Shown here: piece after piece, positions 21,668-33,120 of the stretch | Position numbering within the stretch: position 1 is the stretch's first letter | How the letters are laid out: each line of letters starts with the position of its first letter | NCBI RefSeq assembly: GCF_036320965.1 | Contig: NC_092251.1 | Span: 1,082,501-1,146,500 of the forward strand | Direction of reading: 5' to 3' | Length of the DNA stretch: 64,000 nucleotides | Source of the DNA: Panulirus ornatus | Taxonomy: Eukaryota; Arthropoda; Malacostraca; Decapoda; Palinuridae | Program-made: the position numbers and the translations under genes | The notes under the pieces: generated by a model | Databases searched by the model: none | What the model saw: only the letters and a program-made list of their open reading frames with translations | Told to the model about the DNA's origin: nothing

Positions 21668-24600
21668 CTCATACTTCCTACGTATTCCTAAACGTCGTAG
21701 AAGGTGAATAAAGGGGGCAGGAGGGGGGGCTGGAAACCCTCCCCTCCTTGTATTTCGATTCAAAAAGAGAAAACAGAAGGAGTCAAGCAGGGAGTGCTCA
21801 TCCTCCTCGAAGGCTCAGATTGGGGTGTCTAAATGTGTGTGGACATAACCAAGATGAGAAGAAAGGAGAGATAGGCAGTATGGTTGAGAAAAGAAACCTG
21901 GATGCTCTAGCCCTGAGTAAAAAGAAGCTCAAGGGTAAAGGGAAAGAGTGGTTGGGAAAAGTCTTGCAAGTAAAGTCAGGGGTTGGTGAGAGGACAAGAG
22001 CTAAGGAAGGAGTAGCACTACTCCTGAGGTAGATGTGGGAGTATGTGATATTGTAAGAAAGTAAATTCTAGATTGATTTGGGTAAAACTGAAAGTGGATG
22101 GAGAGAGATGGGGGATTATTGGTGCTTATGCATCTGGTCATGAGAAGAAAGATCATGAGAGGCAAGAGTTTTGGGAGCAGCTGAGTGAGTGTGTCAGCAG
22201 CTTTGATGAGAGGAGCAGGTTATAGTGATGGGTGATTGAAATGGGAAGGTGAGTAATGTGGCAGTCGAGGGTATAACTGGTGCACATGGGGTATTCAGTG
22301 TTGTAAATGGAAATGGTGAAGAGCTTGTGGATTTGCGCGTTGAAAAAGGACTGGTGAATACGAATACCTGGTTTAAAAATAGAGATATACATAAGTATAC
22401 GTATGTGAATAGGAGAGATGGTTAGAGGGCATTATTGGACTGCGTGTTAATTGATAGTTGTGTAAAAGAGAGACTTTTGGATGTTAATGTGCTAGAGGAG
22501 CAGCTGGAGGGATGTGTGATCAGTATCTTGTGGAGGCAAAGGTGAAGATTTGTAGAGGTTTTCAAAAATGAAGACCTGTGTGAGGAAGTACCAGGAGAGA
22601 CTGAGTGTAGAATGGCAAAAGGTGAAAGTAAATGACGTAAGGGGAGTGGGTGAGGAATGGGATGCATTTAGGGAAGCTGTGATGGCTTGCACAAAATATC
22701 AATATGGCATGAGAAAGGTGGGCAGATTAGAAAAGGTAGCGAGTGGTGGGATGAGGAGGTAAAGTTGTTAGTGAAAGAGAAGAGAGAGGCGTTTGGACAA
22801 TACTTGCATAGAAGGAGTGCAAATGACTGGGAGATGTACAAAAGAAAGCAGTAAGAGGTCTAGAGAAAAGGTGCAGGGGTTGAAAAAGAGGGCAACTGAG
22901 AATTGCGATGAGTGAGTATCATTAAATTTAGGTAAAATAAAAAGATGCTTTGGAAGGAGGAAAATAACATGCGTAAGACAAGAGAACAAATGGGAAGATT
23001 GGTGAAGGGGGTAAATGGGGAAGTAATAATAGGTACTGATGAAGTGAGAGGGAGATGGAATGAGTATTTTGAAGTTTTCTTGAATGTGTATGATGATAGA
23101 GTGGCAGATATAGGGTGTTTTGGTCAGGGTGGTGTGCAAAGTAAGAAGGTCAAGGAAATTGGTCTGGTTTATGGGGAACAGGAAGTGAAAGCTTTGCGGA
23201 AGATGAAATCCAGCAAGGCGACGGGTTTGGATGGTATTGCAGTGGAATTTATTTAAAAAGAGGGTGACTTGTTGATTGGTTGGTAAGGATATTCAATGTA
23301 TGTATGGATCATGGTGAAGTGCCTGAGGAATAGCAGAATGCATGCATAGTGCCACTGTACAAAGGCAAAGGAGAGTGTTCAAACTACAGAGGCATAAGTT
23401 TGCTGAGTATTCCTGGGAAATTTTATGGGAGGGTATTGATTGAGAAGGTGAAGGCATGTACAGAGCATCAGACTGGGGAAGAGCAGTGTGGTTCCAGAAG
23501 TGGTAAAGGATATATGGATCAGGTGTTTGCTTTGAAGAATGTGTGTGAGAAATACTTAGAAAATCAGATGGATTTGTATCCAGTATTTATGGATTTGGAG
23601 AAAGAACTCGAAAGGGTTGATAGAGACACTTTGAGGAAGGTCTTAAGAGTATATGGTGAGGGAAGTAAATTGCTACAAGCAGTGAAAAGTTTGTACCAAG
23701 GATGTATGGCATGTGTATGAATAGGAAGAGAGGAGAGTGATTGGTTCCCAGTGAATGTCATTCTGCAGCAGAGGTGTATAATGTCCTCATGGTTGTTTAA
23801 GTTGTTTATGGATGGGGTGGTTAGGTAGGCAAATGCAAGTTTTGGAGAGAGGGGTGAATATGCTGTCGGTTAGGAATGAGAGGGCATTGGAAGTGTGTCA
23901 GTTGTTTGCCGATGATACAGTTCTTCTAGTGGTTGGTTCGAGTGAGAAACTGCAAAAGTTAGTAACTGAGTTTGGAAAAGTGTCTGAAAGGAGAAAATTG
24001 AGAGTAAATGTGAATAAGAGCAATGTTATTAGGTTCAGTAGGGTTGAGGAACAAGTAATTTTGAATGGAGAAAAATTAGAGGAAGAGAAGTAGTTTAGAT
24101 ATCTGGGAGTGGACTTGGCAGCAAATGGAAACATGGAGGTGGAAGTGAGTCACAGGGTGAGGGAGGGGGACAAGGTTCTGGGAGCGATGAAGAATGTGTG
24201 GAAGGAGAAAACGCTGTCTTAGAGAACAAAAATGGGTGTCTGAAGAAATATTAGTTCCAACAATGTTATATGGCTGGGAGGCATGGACTATGGCCATATA
24301 GGGTTGTACGGAGGAGGGTGGGTGTGTTCGAAATGAAATGTTTGAGGAAAATGAGTGGTGTGAAGTGGTTTGATCAAATAAGTAATGAAAGGGTAAGAGA
24401 GGTGTGGAAATAAAAAGAGTGTGGCTGAGAGAGCAGAAGAGGGTGTTGATATGGTTTCGACATATGGAGAGAATGAGCAAGGAAAGATTGACAAAGAGGA
24501 TATATGTGTCAGAAATGGAGGGAACAAGGAGAAGCAGGAGACCAAATCGGAGGTGAAAGGATGGAGGTGAAAAAGATTTTGAGCGATCAGGGCCTGAACA

Positions 24601-24880
24601 TACAGGAGGGCGAGAGGCATGCAAGGAATAGAGTGAATTGGAACGATATTGTATACTAGGGTCAATGTGCTGTCAAAGGACTGAACCAGGGTATGTGAAA
24701 CATCTGGGGTAAACCATGGAAAGGTCTATGGGGCCTAGATGTGGATAGGAGGCTGTGGTTTTGGTGCATTACACATGACAACTAGAGATTGAGTGAGAAT
24801 GAATGTGGCTTGTTTGTCTGTTTTTCTGGCACTATTTTGCTAAAGCAAGGGGTAGTGGTGCTGTTTCCTGTGGGGCAGGG
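21668..24880 (+). mobile_element. LINE family L, old full-length copy
   Basis: 5' UTR starts at TACTTCCTACGTATTCC. Endonuclease N-part 21748-22032 (RLGCLNVCGHNQD, KGKGKEWLGK), RT pieces at 22945-23256, 23349-23720 and 23812-24093 (QLFADDTVLLVVGSS), and a C-terminal domain to about 24660. Many frameshifts and stops. Protein similarity to the young copies is clear but many CG sites are lost, so this is an older insertion. The 3' UTR stops at about 24880, next to the FKBP-like gene. Confidence 0.85.
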
Positions 24881-24904
24881 TTGTTTACCTCTTCAGGTAA
24901 ACAA
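24881..24904. repeat. Perfect 9-bp inverted repeat over the FKBP-like stop codon
   Basis: TTGTTTACC at 24881-24889 and GGTAAACAA at 24896-24904 flank TCTTCA, which includes the complement of the TGA stop. On the transcript it can form a 9-bp hairpin exactly at the end of the frame. Confidence 0.8.
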
Positions 24905-25774
24905 CTTTCTCATGGCTTGAGCATATTTTTCTGACACTGCTTTTTGCTTCCTCTTTATTAGCTCTAACTGTTTCTTAATTAGTAAATTGTTTGGATCATG
25001 GGCAAAAGCAGCTTGAATATCACCCAAAGCAAATTCATAATTCTGTAATTCAGTGTTGGCTACTGCTCGTCGGAAGAGCGCCTTAACATTTTTCATGTCT
25101 ATTCCAAGAGCGACAGTAGATGCAGCTATGGAAAGTTCATATCGATGCTGATTTAGATGGCACAGTGCAATATTATTGTAGCAGTGAATTTTCATGATCT
25201 GGAACTCGCCTAAGATATCTTTTGTTTCATCTGGTCCAATCATTAACAACCATTTTATTGCATCCCTAAACATAAAAAAGGCTGCTAATTTTTTTGCAAG
25301 ACTACCTTCCTTGTAAAGACAAATACCTATGTTCTTGTACCTTGTAGCTACACCTAGTTTTTCCTTAGGAGTGAAATCAAATATTAATTTCCCATTTTCA
25401 ATAATTTTCAAGCATACCACACAACTGAACACAACTAATTCAGTCAGATCATCGCTTATATATTTTCCAGGAATCTGTATATTCAGGACAGCCCTCTCTT
25501 CATCAACCATAATAGAGAAAGCAATTTCTAAAGCCCGGTCTAGAGCAGACACAGCCTCTCCAAATACATGTGGCTTTGTGCCCTCACTTGCCAAATACTG
25601 GGTCTCTAACAACCTCACATCACAAGAACAATATATATCCTGAACATCTACATATATTTTAGCTTGTTCTCTTGGTTGCATTTTCCCTGTATAAACATTT
25701 TCTCCCTCAACATCCACCTTTCTCCAGGATGTAATACTAATTTTTCTAAGTGTCATGATTAAAGGTAATTTCAT
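24893..25774 (-). CDS. FKBP-like TPR co-chaperone (FKBPL/FKBP6-type), 293 codons
   Basis: This is an open frame of 293 codons with no stops and no resemblance to the surrounding repeats. Residues about 35-125 look like a worn FKBP fold: a mid-part rich in acidic residues, then VLNIQIPGKY and a hydrophobic strand near 112-125. Residues about 138-180, 193-226 and 227-260 read as TPR helices (YNNIALCHLNQ, KALFRRAVANTEL, ALGDIQAAFAHDPNN). The C-terminus ends in a basic helix, YAQAMRKLF. In the FKBPL/FKBP6 class such TPRs bind Hsp90 and the FKBP domain is usually inactive, so a chaperone-adaptor role in the cytosol or nucleus is inferred. Met1 or Met7 could start it, or it could be a last exon with an acceptor at the CACTTAG about 20 bases inside the frame. 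An 81-bp tandem duplication lies 28-190 bp upstream. An old LINE ends about 12 bp beyond the stop. Confidence 0.72.
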   Translation of the reverse strand: MKLPLIMTLRKISITSWRKVDVEGENVYTGKMQPREQAKIYVDVQDIYCSCDVRLLETQYLASEGTKPHVFGEAVSALDRALEIAFSIMVDEERAVLNIQIPGKYISDDLTELVVFSCVVCLKIIENGKLIFDFTPKEKLGVATRYKNIGICLYKEGSLAKKLAAFFMFRDAIKWLLMIGPDETKDILGEFQIMKIHCYNNIALCHLNQHRYELSIAASTVALGIDMKNVKALFRRAVANTELQNYEFALGDIQAAFAHDPNNLLIKKQLELIKRKQKAVSEKYAQAMRKLFT

Positions 25775-25801
25775 GTATAAATACAGTATAATAATTGGAC
25801 T

Positions 25802-25963
25802 TGTACAATATAAATGTCTTCATAGTGTACATATGTATTATCAGCTTTGGTTTGTATCACTGAGAAAAGTTTACATGTGAAATGTACAATATAAAAATCT
25901 TCAAAGTGTACATATGTATAATCAGCTTTGGTTTGTATCACTGAGAAAAGTTTACCATGAAAA
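25802..25963. repeat. Tandem duplication, 2 x 81 bp
   Basis: TGTACAATATAAATGTCTTC starts at 25802 and TGTACAATATAAAAATCTTC at 25883. The two 81-bp units differ at only a few bases. The pair lies 28-190 bp upstream of the FKBP-like start, in its presumed promoter or 5' UTR/intron. Confidence 0.9.
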
Positions 25964-26355
25964 CACTGTAAGTACCTGAAGTTTTAAATACTTTGATGGT
26001 GAAGGTATTGTTTGTGAAGGCATAATCAACAGAGCCTTATAAGATATGGGTGGCTAAAACAGCAAATGAAAAATATATATACAATTCTCACTGATGCAGT
26101 AAGAAAATTACTGCTAAAAAAATGAAAAACAAAATGCAGAAGCTTGTTATATGAAATATATTCACACTCACTATTGGGATCTAAATTCCACTTTGTTAAC
26201 ATGAAAAAAATATTTTTCTACTTGAAAATATACTCTCAATTACAATTATCTTTTCAGACAATGAAAACCTGAACTTATACTTCTTCAGCAATATATCTAA
26301 TTATTAATTACTTCTTTTAGAGTTTGTTTATGTCACCTTGAGCTGCGGATACTTA
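25964..26355. other. Spacer between the SDR end and the FKBP-like gene
   Basis: AT-rich, no repeat recognised. It holds the SDR 3' UTR if the TAG at 26356 is used. Confidence 0.4.
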
Positions 26356-26464
26356 CTATAGCAGAAGACCCTGTGGCAGACCAGCTAAAACTGCAGAGTC
26401 AGCTATAAACTGCTGGACTGCAACAGCACCATATATCTGTTGATCCTCACTATCCAGGTGGCTA
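26356..26464 (-). CDS. SDR last exon (probable)
   Basis: This exon of about 109 bp starts after TTCTCCAG at 26465. Spliced to the previous exon (AA plus T) it gives GKYINSHLDSEDQQIYG and runs to a TAG at 26356-26358. That leaves about 36 residues after GKYI, the usual length for RDH-like SDR tails (DxE..AxxLWxxS..LxGL in relatives). The TAG lies inside a perfect GTAAGT donor, so the exon could instead be spliced on to a further exon. No AATAAA was noticed close downstream. The match to family tails is weak, so the call rests mostly on splice phase, length and position. Confidence 0.6.
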
Positions 26465-28903
26465 CTGGAGAAAAATAATTGTAAAATTAACAATCAAATG
26501 GATATGACATCAAAATTTACTATTTACTGACTACATAGCAAACACAAGCTGCATAATACAGTTCTCATACAGGAACAGGTACTTGTAACAGTAGCTGGGT
26601 ATCTAGTATATAAATAGCATCACAATTCTATGACTTTAAAGAAAAAAAAATGTTGGATATGAAGAATAAACCATTTCTCTAATGCAGGCAGAGCCCTAAC
26701 AGTATCTGAAAAACTACTGAGCACTACAAACCTAACCTAACCTAACTTAACCCCTAAAATGTGGTATGTCCATGAGCATTAATCCCTTCAACAATTATAA
26801 GTATCTGTTCACAGGACTCAACTTGTTCAAGCTTAAGATGTCATTGTGTGGAAGTCAGTTATGGCTAAGCAACTTTTCCCATTCATTCATTGATCATTGG
26901 TAATTGTGTCTCAAACCTGTTTATGTCCAAGTGTAAGATATGTTTTTTCAAAAGGAACGAGGGGAATTATGGGAAGGGTAAATATATGGCTGCTCACAGA
27001 TGCCTGTCTGTGATAACAGTCCTTCATCCTTTAAAACAGACATTTTTCACCAAGGCCACAATCCTATAAGCCCTTTGAGCACACTCCTGTGAAGGCAGAC
27101 TTAAAGAAAAAAAAAGGCAATCCTGAGCCCCATTATGGGCTATTACCTTATGAGAACAGCATACTCTAAAATACAAGAGGAAGGTCAATGAAAACTAAAC
27201 AGAGTGAAACAGAACACAGGTATCTGTCAACTAATGAGATATTCCTCGCAAAAGCCAAGGAAGAACCACTATACCTACATTAGGCCAAGGTTGAAAGCCG
27301 AGTTGTGCAATGGAGGAGAAACCTCCTGATCTTATTGGAAATGTACCTTACTCATGAAAGCTTCAAGGTGCTTTGAAGAAAAGCAAATGTTCTAGGTAAT
27401 TTTCTGTGGCCAAGAAAGTCTTGACTGGATATAGAGGATAATGTGTCTCAAAAAAGAACCTATCCATGACTGTATCATAGGTCTCTTTGTAAATCTAACA
27501 GTGTGACTTTCAACAAGAACTTCATGTATGGATTACAGTAATCTTATACAGAAAATATGGGATTTTTCAATTTGAAAAACCTTTTCTCTCCAACCTGGCA
27601 TCAAGCGAGCAAACAAAACAAGCCTTGGGATTACTGGGATTCGGATCATTCTAAACACCTAAAAGTCAGCGTGGAAACTATCTTTCAAACTCCTTTTTTC
27701 ATTGACACAAATTTGCTTAAACCAAACAGCCTTCAGTCAACGGGTGATCATCAACGGGCCTACTTCACTGACCTTGTCCACTCCTGACTAGAGCTCCCTT
27801 ACCCGCAGGTCATATAGCCAGCCCATGGCAGTCCCTAAAGCCACAGAGAAAAGATTTTTTGAAAAAAAGGAGAGGATAGTGGGATAGAATAAGAAAAACA
27901 TGAAAAATTGCTTGTAGGATATTGTTTAATAGAGAAATGGCATTTCTAATTCAAAACCTATATTACTCTCCTGCAGTGTCCTGCCAGCAAACTATAGCAT
28001 ACCCATGTGAAGGAAGAGGGTTTCAGAGAGGGCTTTTTGAGAAAGATATAATCTATGAAATCTATCACCTTCACTGGTAAACTGAAGAAGTGGAAACAGA
28101 TTCTGAGGATGGCCAAAGTAGAGGCCACCTACTTACAACTTGTGCCCCAGAGTAAAGCCCTTATTTTCCCACCTTAGGAATGTTAAAGCCCTGGCAGTAA
28201 TCATCTTACAACCTATGTACTAGGTTCGTTGGTCTTGTTTTATGTTTACTTAAAATCAAGCCACCAGGCTAGTCTTAATATCTTATCCCTACATGCACTA
28301 CACACCCGTTCTACTTTATTTTCTGTCTTTACAGTTCAGTTGTTTCCCCTCCCTTTTGTAACTGTGAATCACAAAATACAAAGTGATTTATATCACAGGG
28401 AACAAAATAAGCAGGAACGGGGATAAGAAAATTTTACTTATCTTCACACACTCTCACCCCCCCCTCTCTCTCTCTTTTCTTTCACATTTTCTTTTATTCT
28501 ATTATCACTGGATTTGGAAAGCATACAATGACTGGAATTTTCTTTCTTCTCAATTTCTTTAGTCATTCCTTTAATATTTCAATTAAGGCAGGCATAAATG
28601 AAATTATGTCTATAAGATGTGTGCATTAAAAAACAAAAAAAAGTCTCTTTGGAGTTCCACTTACTTTTCTTCCTGAAAATCCATGCAACTGCTCCTAATT
28701 TTTCTGAATACTCAAGAACAGAACTACTGTAAATGCATGCATGGAAGAGGTAGTATTTTTAAAGAGGGTAATCTAGATATTTTAGAGTAATCAGTCAACT
28801 CCTGAGAAATGGATATTCTCGCCCCTTTTACTAGACTGCAAGGATGAGATTGGGGGCATCAGTCTGCTTAAAAAACTCCCACAGCTGTCTGGCTGTATGT
28901 AAC
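26465..28903. other. SDR intron, low-copy DNA
   Basis: No coding exon recognised. The frames at 27557-27787 and 28229-28426 lack family features and splice support. Confidence 0.45.
26731..26752. repeat. Short (CCTAA)n stretch, arthropod-telomere type
   Basis: CCTAACCTAACCTAACTTAA: three perfect units and one with a single change. Confidence 0.7.
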
Positions 28904-29170
28904 TTCCTTTTTTTTTTTCTTTTCTTTGTGTTAGCTGAGATAGAATGGGCAACTGAGGCCTTAATCAAGGCCATCTCATTAGCACTATATATATAAATAC
29001 CCTGGCCTGAACCAGGAACCCATTCTAACAATCAACCTGTAGGGGTGGATGAACAGCTGGGTTGACTGTGGAGTGATTGCCTCAACCAGGAACTGAACCT
29101 ATGCACCTGACCCTGGGTGGCCTGTGAATGTGTCACAGTCAGGAATGATAACTGCTACACCATGGAAGTC
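28904..29170 (-). mobile_element. tRNA-derived SINE
   Basis: On the minus strand the head reads CTTCCATGGTGTAGCAGTTA (tRNA acceptor start plus A box, 29168-29146) and a B box GGTTCAGTTCC at 29099-29089. A body with no coding capacity follows and ends in an A-rich tail (28925-28906). The distance from head to tail, about 265 bp, and the A-tail fit a pol III SINE moved by a LINE. The spacing between A and B boxes is about 50 bases, in the usual range. No clear target-site duplication was found. Confidence 0.65.
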
Positions 29171-29689
29171 CATCATAACTCAATTCTCAATTTCACTGAG
29201 TTTAATTAGATACATGCAGATAGTGAGCTCATAAACATCCCCAACCCCTGTCCAATGTGTTGGGAGCTAAAGATGAACTTCTACATTTATGAAAGTATTT
29301 CATATTTTTTTTATTTCACACACTAAACTGATTCAACATGTGAAATCAACATCTCTATATACAAAATGCTTCCACTGCATCTGATCTTATATAGTTTCTC
29401 TACCATTTTCATCTGAATTATTCCTACCCCAAATCAATTATCTCTACATCTATTAATTTCTTCCACAGTCTACCTCTCCTTCTTGAACCTTCAACTGTCT
29501 TGCTTTATACCCTCATGACCAACCTATCATCTATTAAACAATCAATATGACCACAATATTTGAATACACTTCCATCAATGCATCTTTCTAATGACTTTTT
29601 CATACTGCATCATTCTTAATTCTATCCAACCATCTATGATCATCAATCTTGCATTCATACATCTATGCTCTCTCATATGTGAGAGAGAT
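29171..29689. other. SDR intron, low-copy DNA
   Basis: Nothing recognised. Confidence 0.4.
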
Positions 29690-29872
29690 AGCATCCTAAA
29701 AAGATGAAAGAGCCTAGGAGGAAAAATCATGGCTTGGCTTGTTCCTCTGTTCTTTCTTTTGGAAAATAATAAATGAAGGGAGGGTTTCCTGTCCCCTACT
29801 CTCACTCCTGGTAACTTTCAAAGGTAAATGGGCATCATTCTTTTTGCCATCCCTAGTAAACCATCATTAGTA
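29690..29872 (-). mobile_element. S element, old decayed copy
   Basis: TTCCTCTGTTCTTTCTTTTG, GGAAAATAATAAATGAAGGG, GGGTTTCCTGTCCCC and GGTAACTTTCAAAGG follow the inverted S element in order, with many changes. Confidence 0.55.
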
Positions 29873-30480
29873 ATGTTCTAATTCCCATGGGGTGTTTCAT
29901 TGCAAGTAACCTCTCAATTCTGAAAAAAAACGCATTCATCTTTTTGTTGAGTTACTATCAAAAAGGGAGTGAATTCCTACTTGTTCAATAGTTTAGATAG
30001 CTAAGCGAATGATGGGTGGGAGTTTCATGAAAGATGAGTGGTTTGAAAAAAATGTATGACAGTAATTATGCAAGCTCAACTTCACTTACTGATGACTAAG
30101 CAAATAATTGTGGTGACTTACTTCACTTAACAAAAGCTAAACAAGCACAAAATGACTGTGTCAAATATTTCATTTCCTAAGAGCCACACTAAAGCACAAT
30201 ACTGCAAAGACTGCTTCATTTATTGATGGACACAACAAATTGCAGACTTTGCTTGCTATGTGTTATGAAAATTATTCATGGATCTTTGATGTCTGAGGGG
30301 TGGGAAGATGGTTGACAGCCAGATTTTTGAAGAAGCTTCTCCATATACTAAACTGTGAATATGTATAAAGGTGACAACAAAAAATTAAGAAGAAAAGAGA
30401 AAACGATTTACATAAATCATCCTTCATAAGATAATACTAACAACTAATGTAAGACACTTGAGAAACAATCGAATATCTTA
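29873..30480. other. SDR intron, low-copy DNA
   Basis: Nothing recognised. Confidence 0.4.
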
Positions 30481-30624
30481 CCTATCTATATGTTCGATAA
30501 ATGTTCCCTTTGGGAACTCCCTTGAAGAGGTGGCCATGGGAAAAAGTCCCCTTAACTGGTGAACTCCACTGCCACTTCTTAACCCTTGGCATCCCATCCT
30601 TAGCAGGCCACTGGCAGAGGCAAC
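30481..30624 (-). repeat. Dispersed ~145-bp repeat (R145), copy 1
   Basis: Its reverse complement starts GTTGCCTCTGCCAGTGGCCT and includes AAGAAGTGGCAGTGGAGTTC and CCATGGCCACCTCTTCAAGG. It matches the two plus-strand copies at 52768 and 53071. It has no coding capacity and no clear pol III boxes. Confidence 0.75.
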
Positions 30625-30651
30625 TCTAGTGTAGTGTTTTCAGAGGCTTCC

Positions 30652-30825
30652 TACCTAATGTTCCCACCAACTACTATTACCTAGTGTGTCAACCTTATAT
30701 TCCAACCTACTACTGCCTAATGCTTCCAGCTAATGTTCCTACCTATTACTTCTAACTAGTGTTCCTACCTAATTCTCCTGTCTAATGTTCCTACCTACTA
30801 CTTCTATCTACTGCTCCTACCATTT
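30652..30825. repeat. Degenerate minisatellite
   Basis: Repeated variants of CTAATGTTCCTACCTACTAC over about 170 bases, with units varying between about 13 and 27 bases. Confidence 0.65.
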
Positions 30826-31157
30826 TGCCAAGAGGCAAGGCTAGCACATAGCACTCACTGCAAAAAAATCTAGAGTTAGGAAGAATGAGTTGTGCAAGTT
30901 AAGTGTTCATCAAGTGTTATGTGTGACAAGGAGATTGTTTGTTTGTGGATGACTTGCCAGCAGTTCATGTATGGGTGAGGCAAAAAGAAAAGACAGCTAC
31001 TGGGGTCAGTGGAGCGCACTTGACAACCACTGAAGTGCTGGCCCAATAAGCAGCTGCCTGTGACCCTCCTGATACCTAGGAGAGTAGTACCAGTAATAAA
31101 CCTCCCTGGTCAGTGGCTGCCTACCAACTACTGACTACAGATTGAATGTTTACTTAC

Positions 31158-31344
31158 TTAATATACTTTCCACTCATAAGATGTGGGGCATTAAGTGCAT
31201 GTACTGTTGACTGTGCACCTTCTTCCACACCTCTCATGAAGACGTAGCACCTCATCCATATAAGTGTATCACTCCAGGACTTCCAAGAATGTCTGTAAAT
31301 TGGAGTCCAAACATTTCCAGGATCAACTAATGCCACCAGCACTC
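31158..31344 (-). CDS. SDR C-terminal exon (PG motif, substrate-side region)
   Basis: This 187 bp exon lies between a TTTCAG acceptor at 31345 and a GTAAGT donor at 31157. It encodes GVLVALVDPGNVWT, the PG motif after the active site that contacts the nicotinamide. It then encodes a Trp-rich substrate-loop segment (HSWKSWSDTLIW) and VEEGAQSTVHALNAP followed by SGKYI, which is the usual EEGAQT...GKYF run near the end of RDH-like proteins. The Trp-rich stretch may be a membrane-facing helix. The phase is 1 in and 2 out, and both fit the neighbouring exons. Confidence 0.82.
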
Positions 31345-31735
31345 CTGAAATCAATGATATGGTAACCCTTTATTTCTTACCAAAACTGGAACAATCTTCA
31401 GAAGTATCTTCAACAAAGAACATATTTCTGTACTGTGATAAAATGTGAGCTACTGAATTCATGACTAAGTGGTCCAAGAAAGCCACACTAAACACAAACA
31501 TGCCAACCCATTCTATAAAATTCTATGAAAGTATTGATTAACCATCAACTGACAAATCCTGGCTGTATCAGTAGGCAGGAATCTGGTGAGCATGCAATTC
31601 CACTGCTATGATTACTTAATATATGCATATACAGTAACCTCTTGATTTAACAGACTTATCGGGGGAAGGGGTGTCCGTTTTTCTGTGCCACATTTAAGTT
31701 CACACGCTTTCTTTTAATCCCACTAGCAATGTACT

Positions 31736-31905
31736 GTGTGGTATGATAGTTAGGTGGTGGGCACCAGGCAGTGTGGGAATGCTCGCTAAGCAGTTGGAGG
31801 CAGGAGTCAGACTGAGAAAGAGGTGATGCCACCACTCTCCTGCAAGGGGATACTTTTTTATAATGAAAAGAGGATGGACTACTTACTTTCATTGCACCTT
31901 TTACA
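31736..31905 (+). repeat. Internal direct repeat 1 of the pogo-like element
   Basis: Contains TTAGGTGGTGGGCACCAGGC and GGAGTCAGACTGAGA. It matches 32938-33120 with about a dozen substitutions and small indels. Confidence 0.75.
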
Positions 31906-32937
31906 TGGAGCAATGTGTAAAATTTGAATCTATGCAGGAAAATCCCAGGTGACTGCAAAGCTGCTCACCTTCTTCAAGAGATAAGGTGCACCCAAGGAAA
32001 CTGTCTTGGATGGGGAAACCAATCTAAACAGAGAGGAGATGGAAGCTTTCTACATAAAATGGGGAATCAAGGCCTGCATCTCCTCAGCCCACGTTTCCTA
32101 GTCCAATGGACATACCGAAGCAGCAGTAAAGGGAGCCAAATGGGTGTTAAGGGGTAACATGGGTGTTGGAAGTAGCCTGCACAACAGCAAAGCTAGCCAG
32201 GCTATGTTCCAATTCCCCCTAAGAGAGAAGGTTATGTCACCCACACAGCTGGCAGAAGGAAGAAAGTTGCGAGCTGGTGTTCCGGCACCTGGCAACATTA
32301 TCTAATACACCAGCGATGGAGAACTGCTCTGCAAAACAGGGAGTGGGCCATAGTAGAGAACCAGGCTTGCATGCAGGGTGGCCCAGTAGGTGATGCTGCC
32401 ATGCTGCCCTAGCTGTTTCTGGGCACCCCCGTCCGAGCACGGGATGTCACTTCGAAGGTGTGATACAGGTTGGACAGAGTGGCAGCGGAGATGAAACTGT
32501 ACAGACAATACTCAGTGAAGCTGGATGGCAGCAGCTGCCTGTCTTTGTGAAACTGATGTCACCTACACCCCAAGGTTTGATCCCTATGACACCTGTGGGT
32601 CAAGGGGAATACCCACCAGCAGCGGTTTCGCCCCAAGTTGTGGCGACACCCAGCCTCAGGAGTTGGCACCCTCACCATGAGAGACACCACCCTGCACACT
32701 TGCAAGACTTCGTGGTGGCTCCTATGAAGGGTGAACACACTAATTTGTTATGTCATTTTTGTTCTGCTCACATATATAGTAGGTGTATTGTTGCTGAACA
32801 GTGATTTGCGAGAACATTTGACTTCCTGCTTCTTGAATTCTAACTTCACTCTTTTATAATGTTTTCAATTTTGTTTTTCAGTGTAGAAACAAAATATCAT
32901 ATTCAGTTACCAAAATCCCCTGAGGGTGTGTAGGGTT

Positions 32938-33120
32938 TAGTGTGCGGTATGACAGTTAGGTGGTGGGCACCCGGCAGCGTGGGAAAGCTCACCAGGCAGT
33001 TGGAGGTGCCGAGGCGGGAGTCAGACTGAGATAGAAGTGGTGCTACCCCTCTCCAGTGAAAGGATACATCTTTACAATAAATAGCAGACAGACTACCTGC
33101 TTTCAATGCTCCTCTTACAA
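32938..33120 (+). repeat. Internal direct repeat 2 of the pogo-like element
   Basis: Contains TTAGGTGGTGGGCACCCGGC and GGAGTCAGACTGAGA. It has an extra GTGCCGAGGCG-type insertion relative to repeat 1. Confidence 0.75.

Noticed and set aside
27557..27787. 76-codon frame in an SDR intron
   Set aside because: On the strand opposite to the gene, no recognisable family, no acceptor or donor context.
32460..32804. 114-codon Pro/Gln/His-containing frame inside the pogo-like element
   Set aside because: No transposase motif (DDE/D, helix-turn-helix) and no homology recognised. It may be captured DNA, but no product can be claimed.
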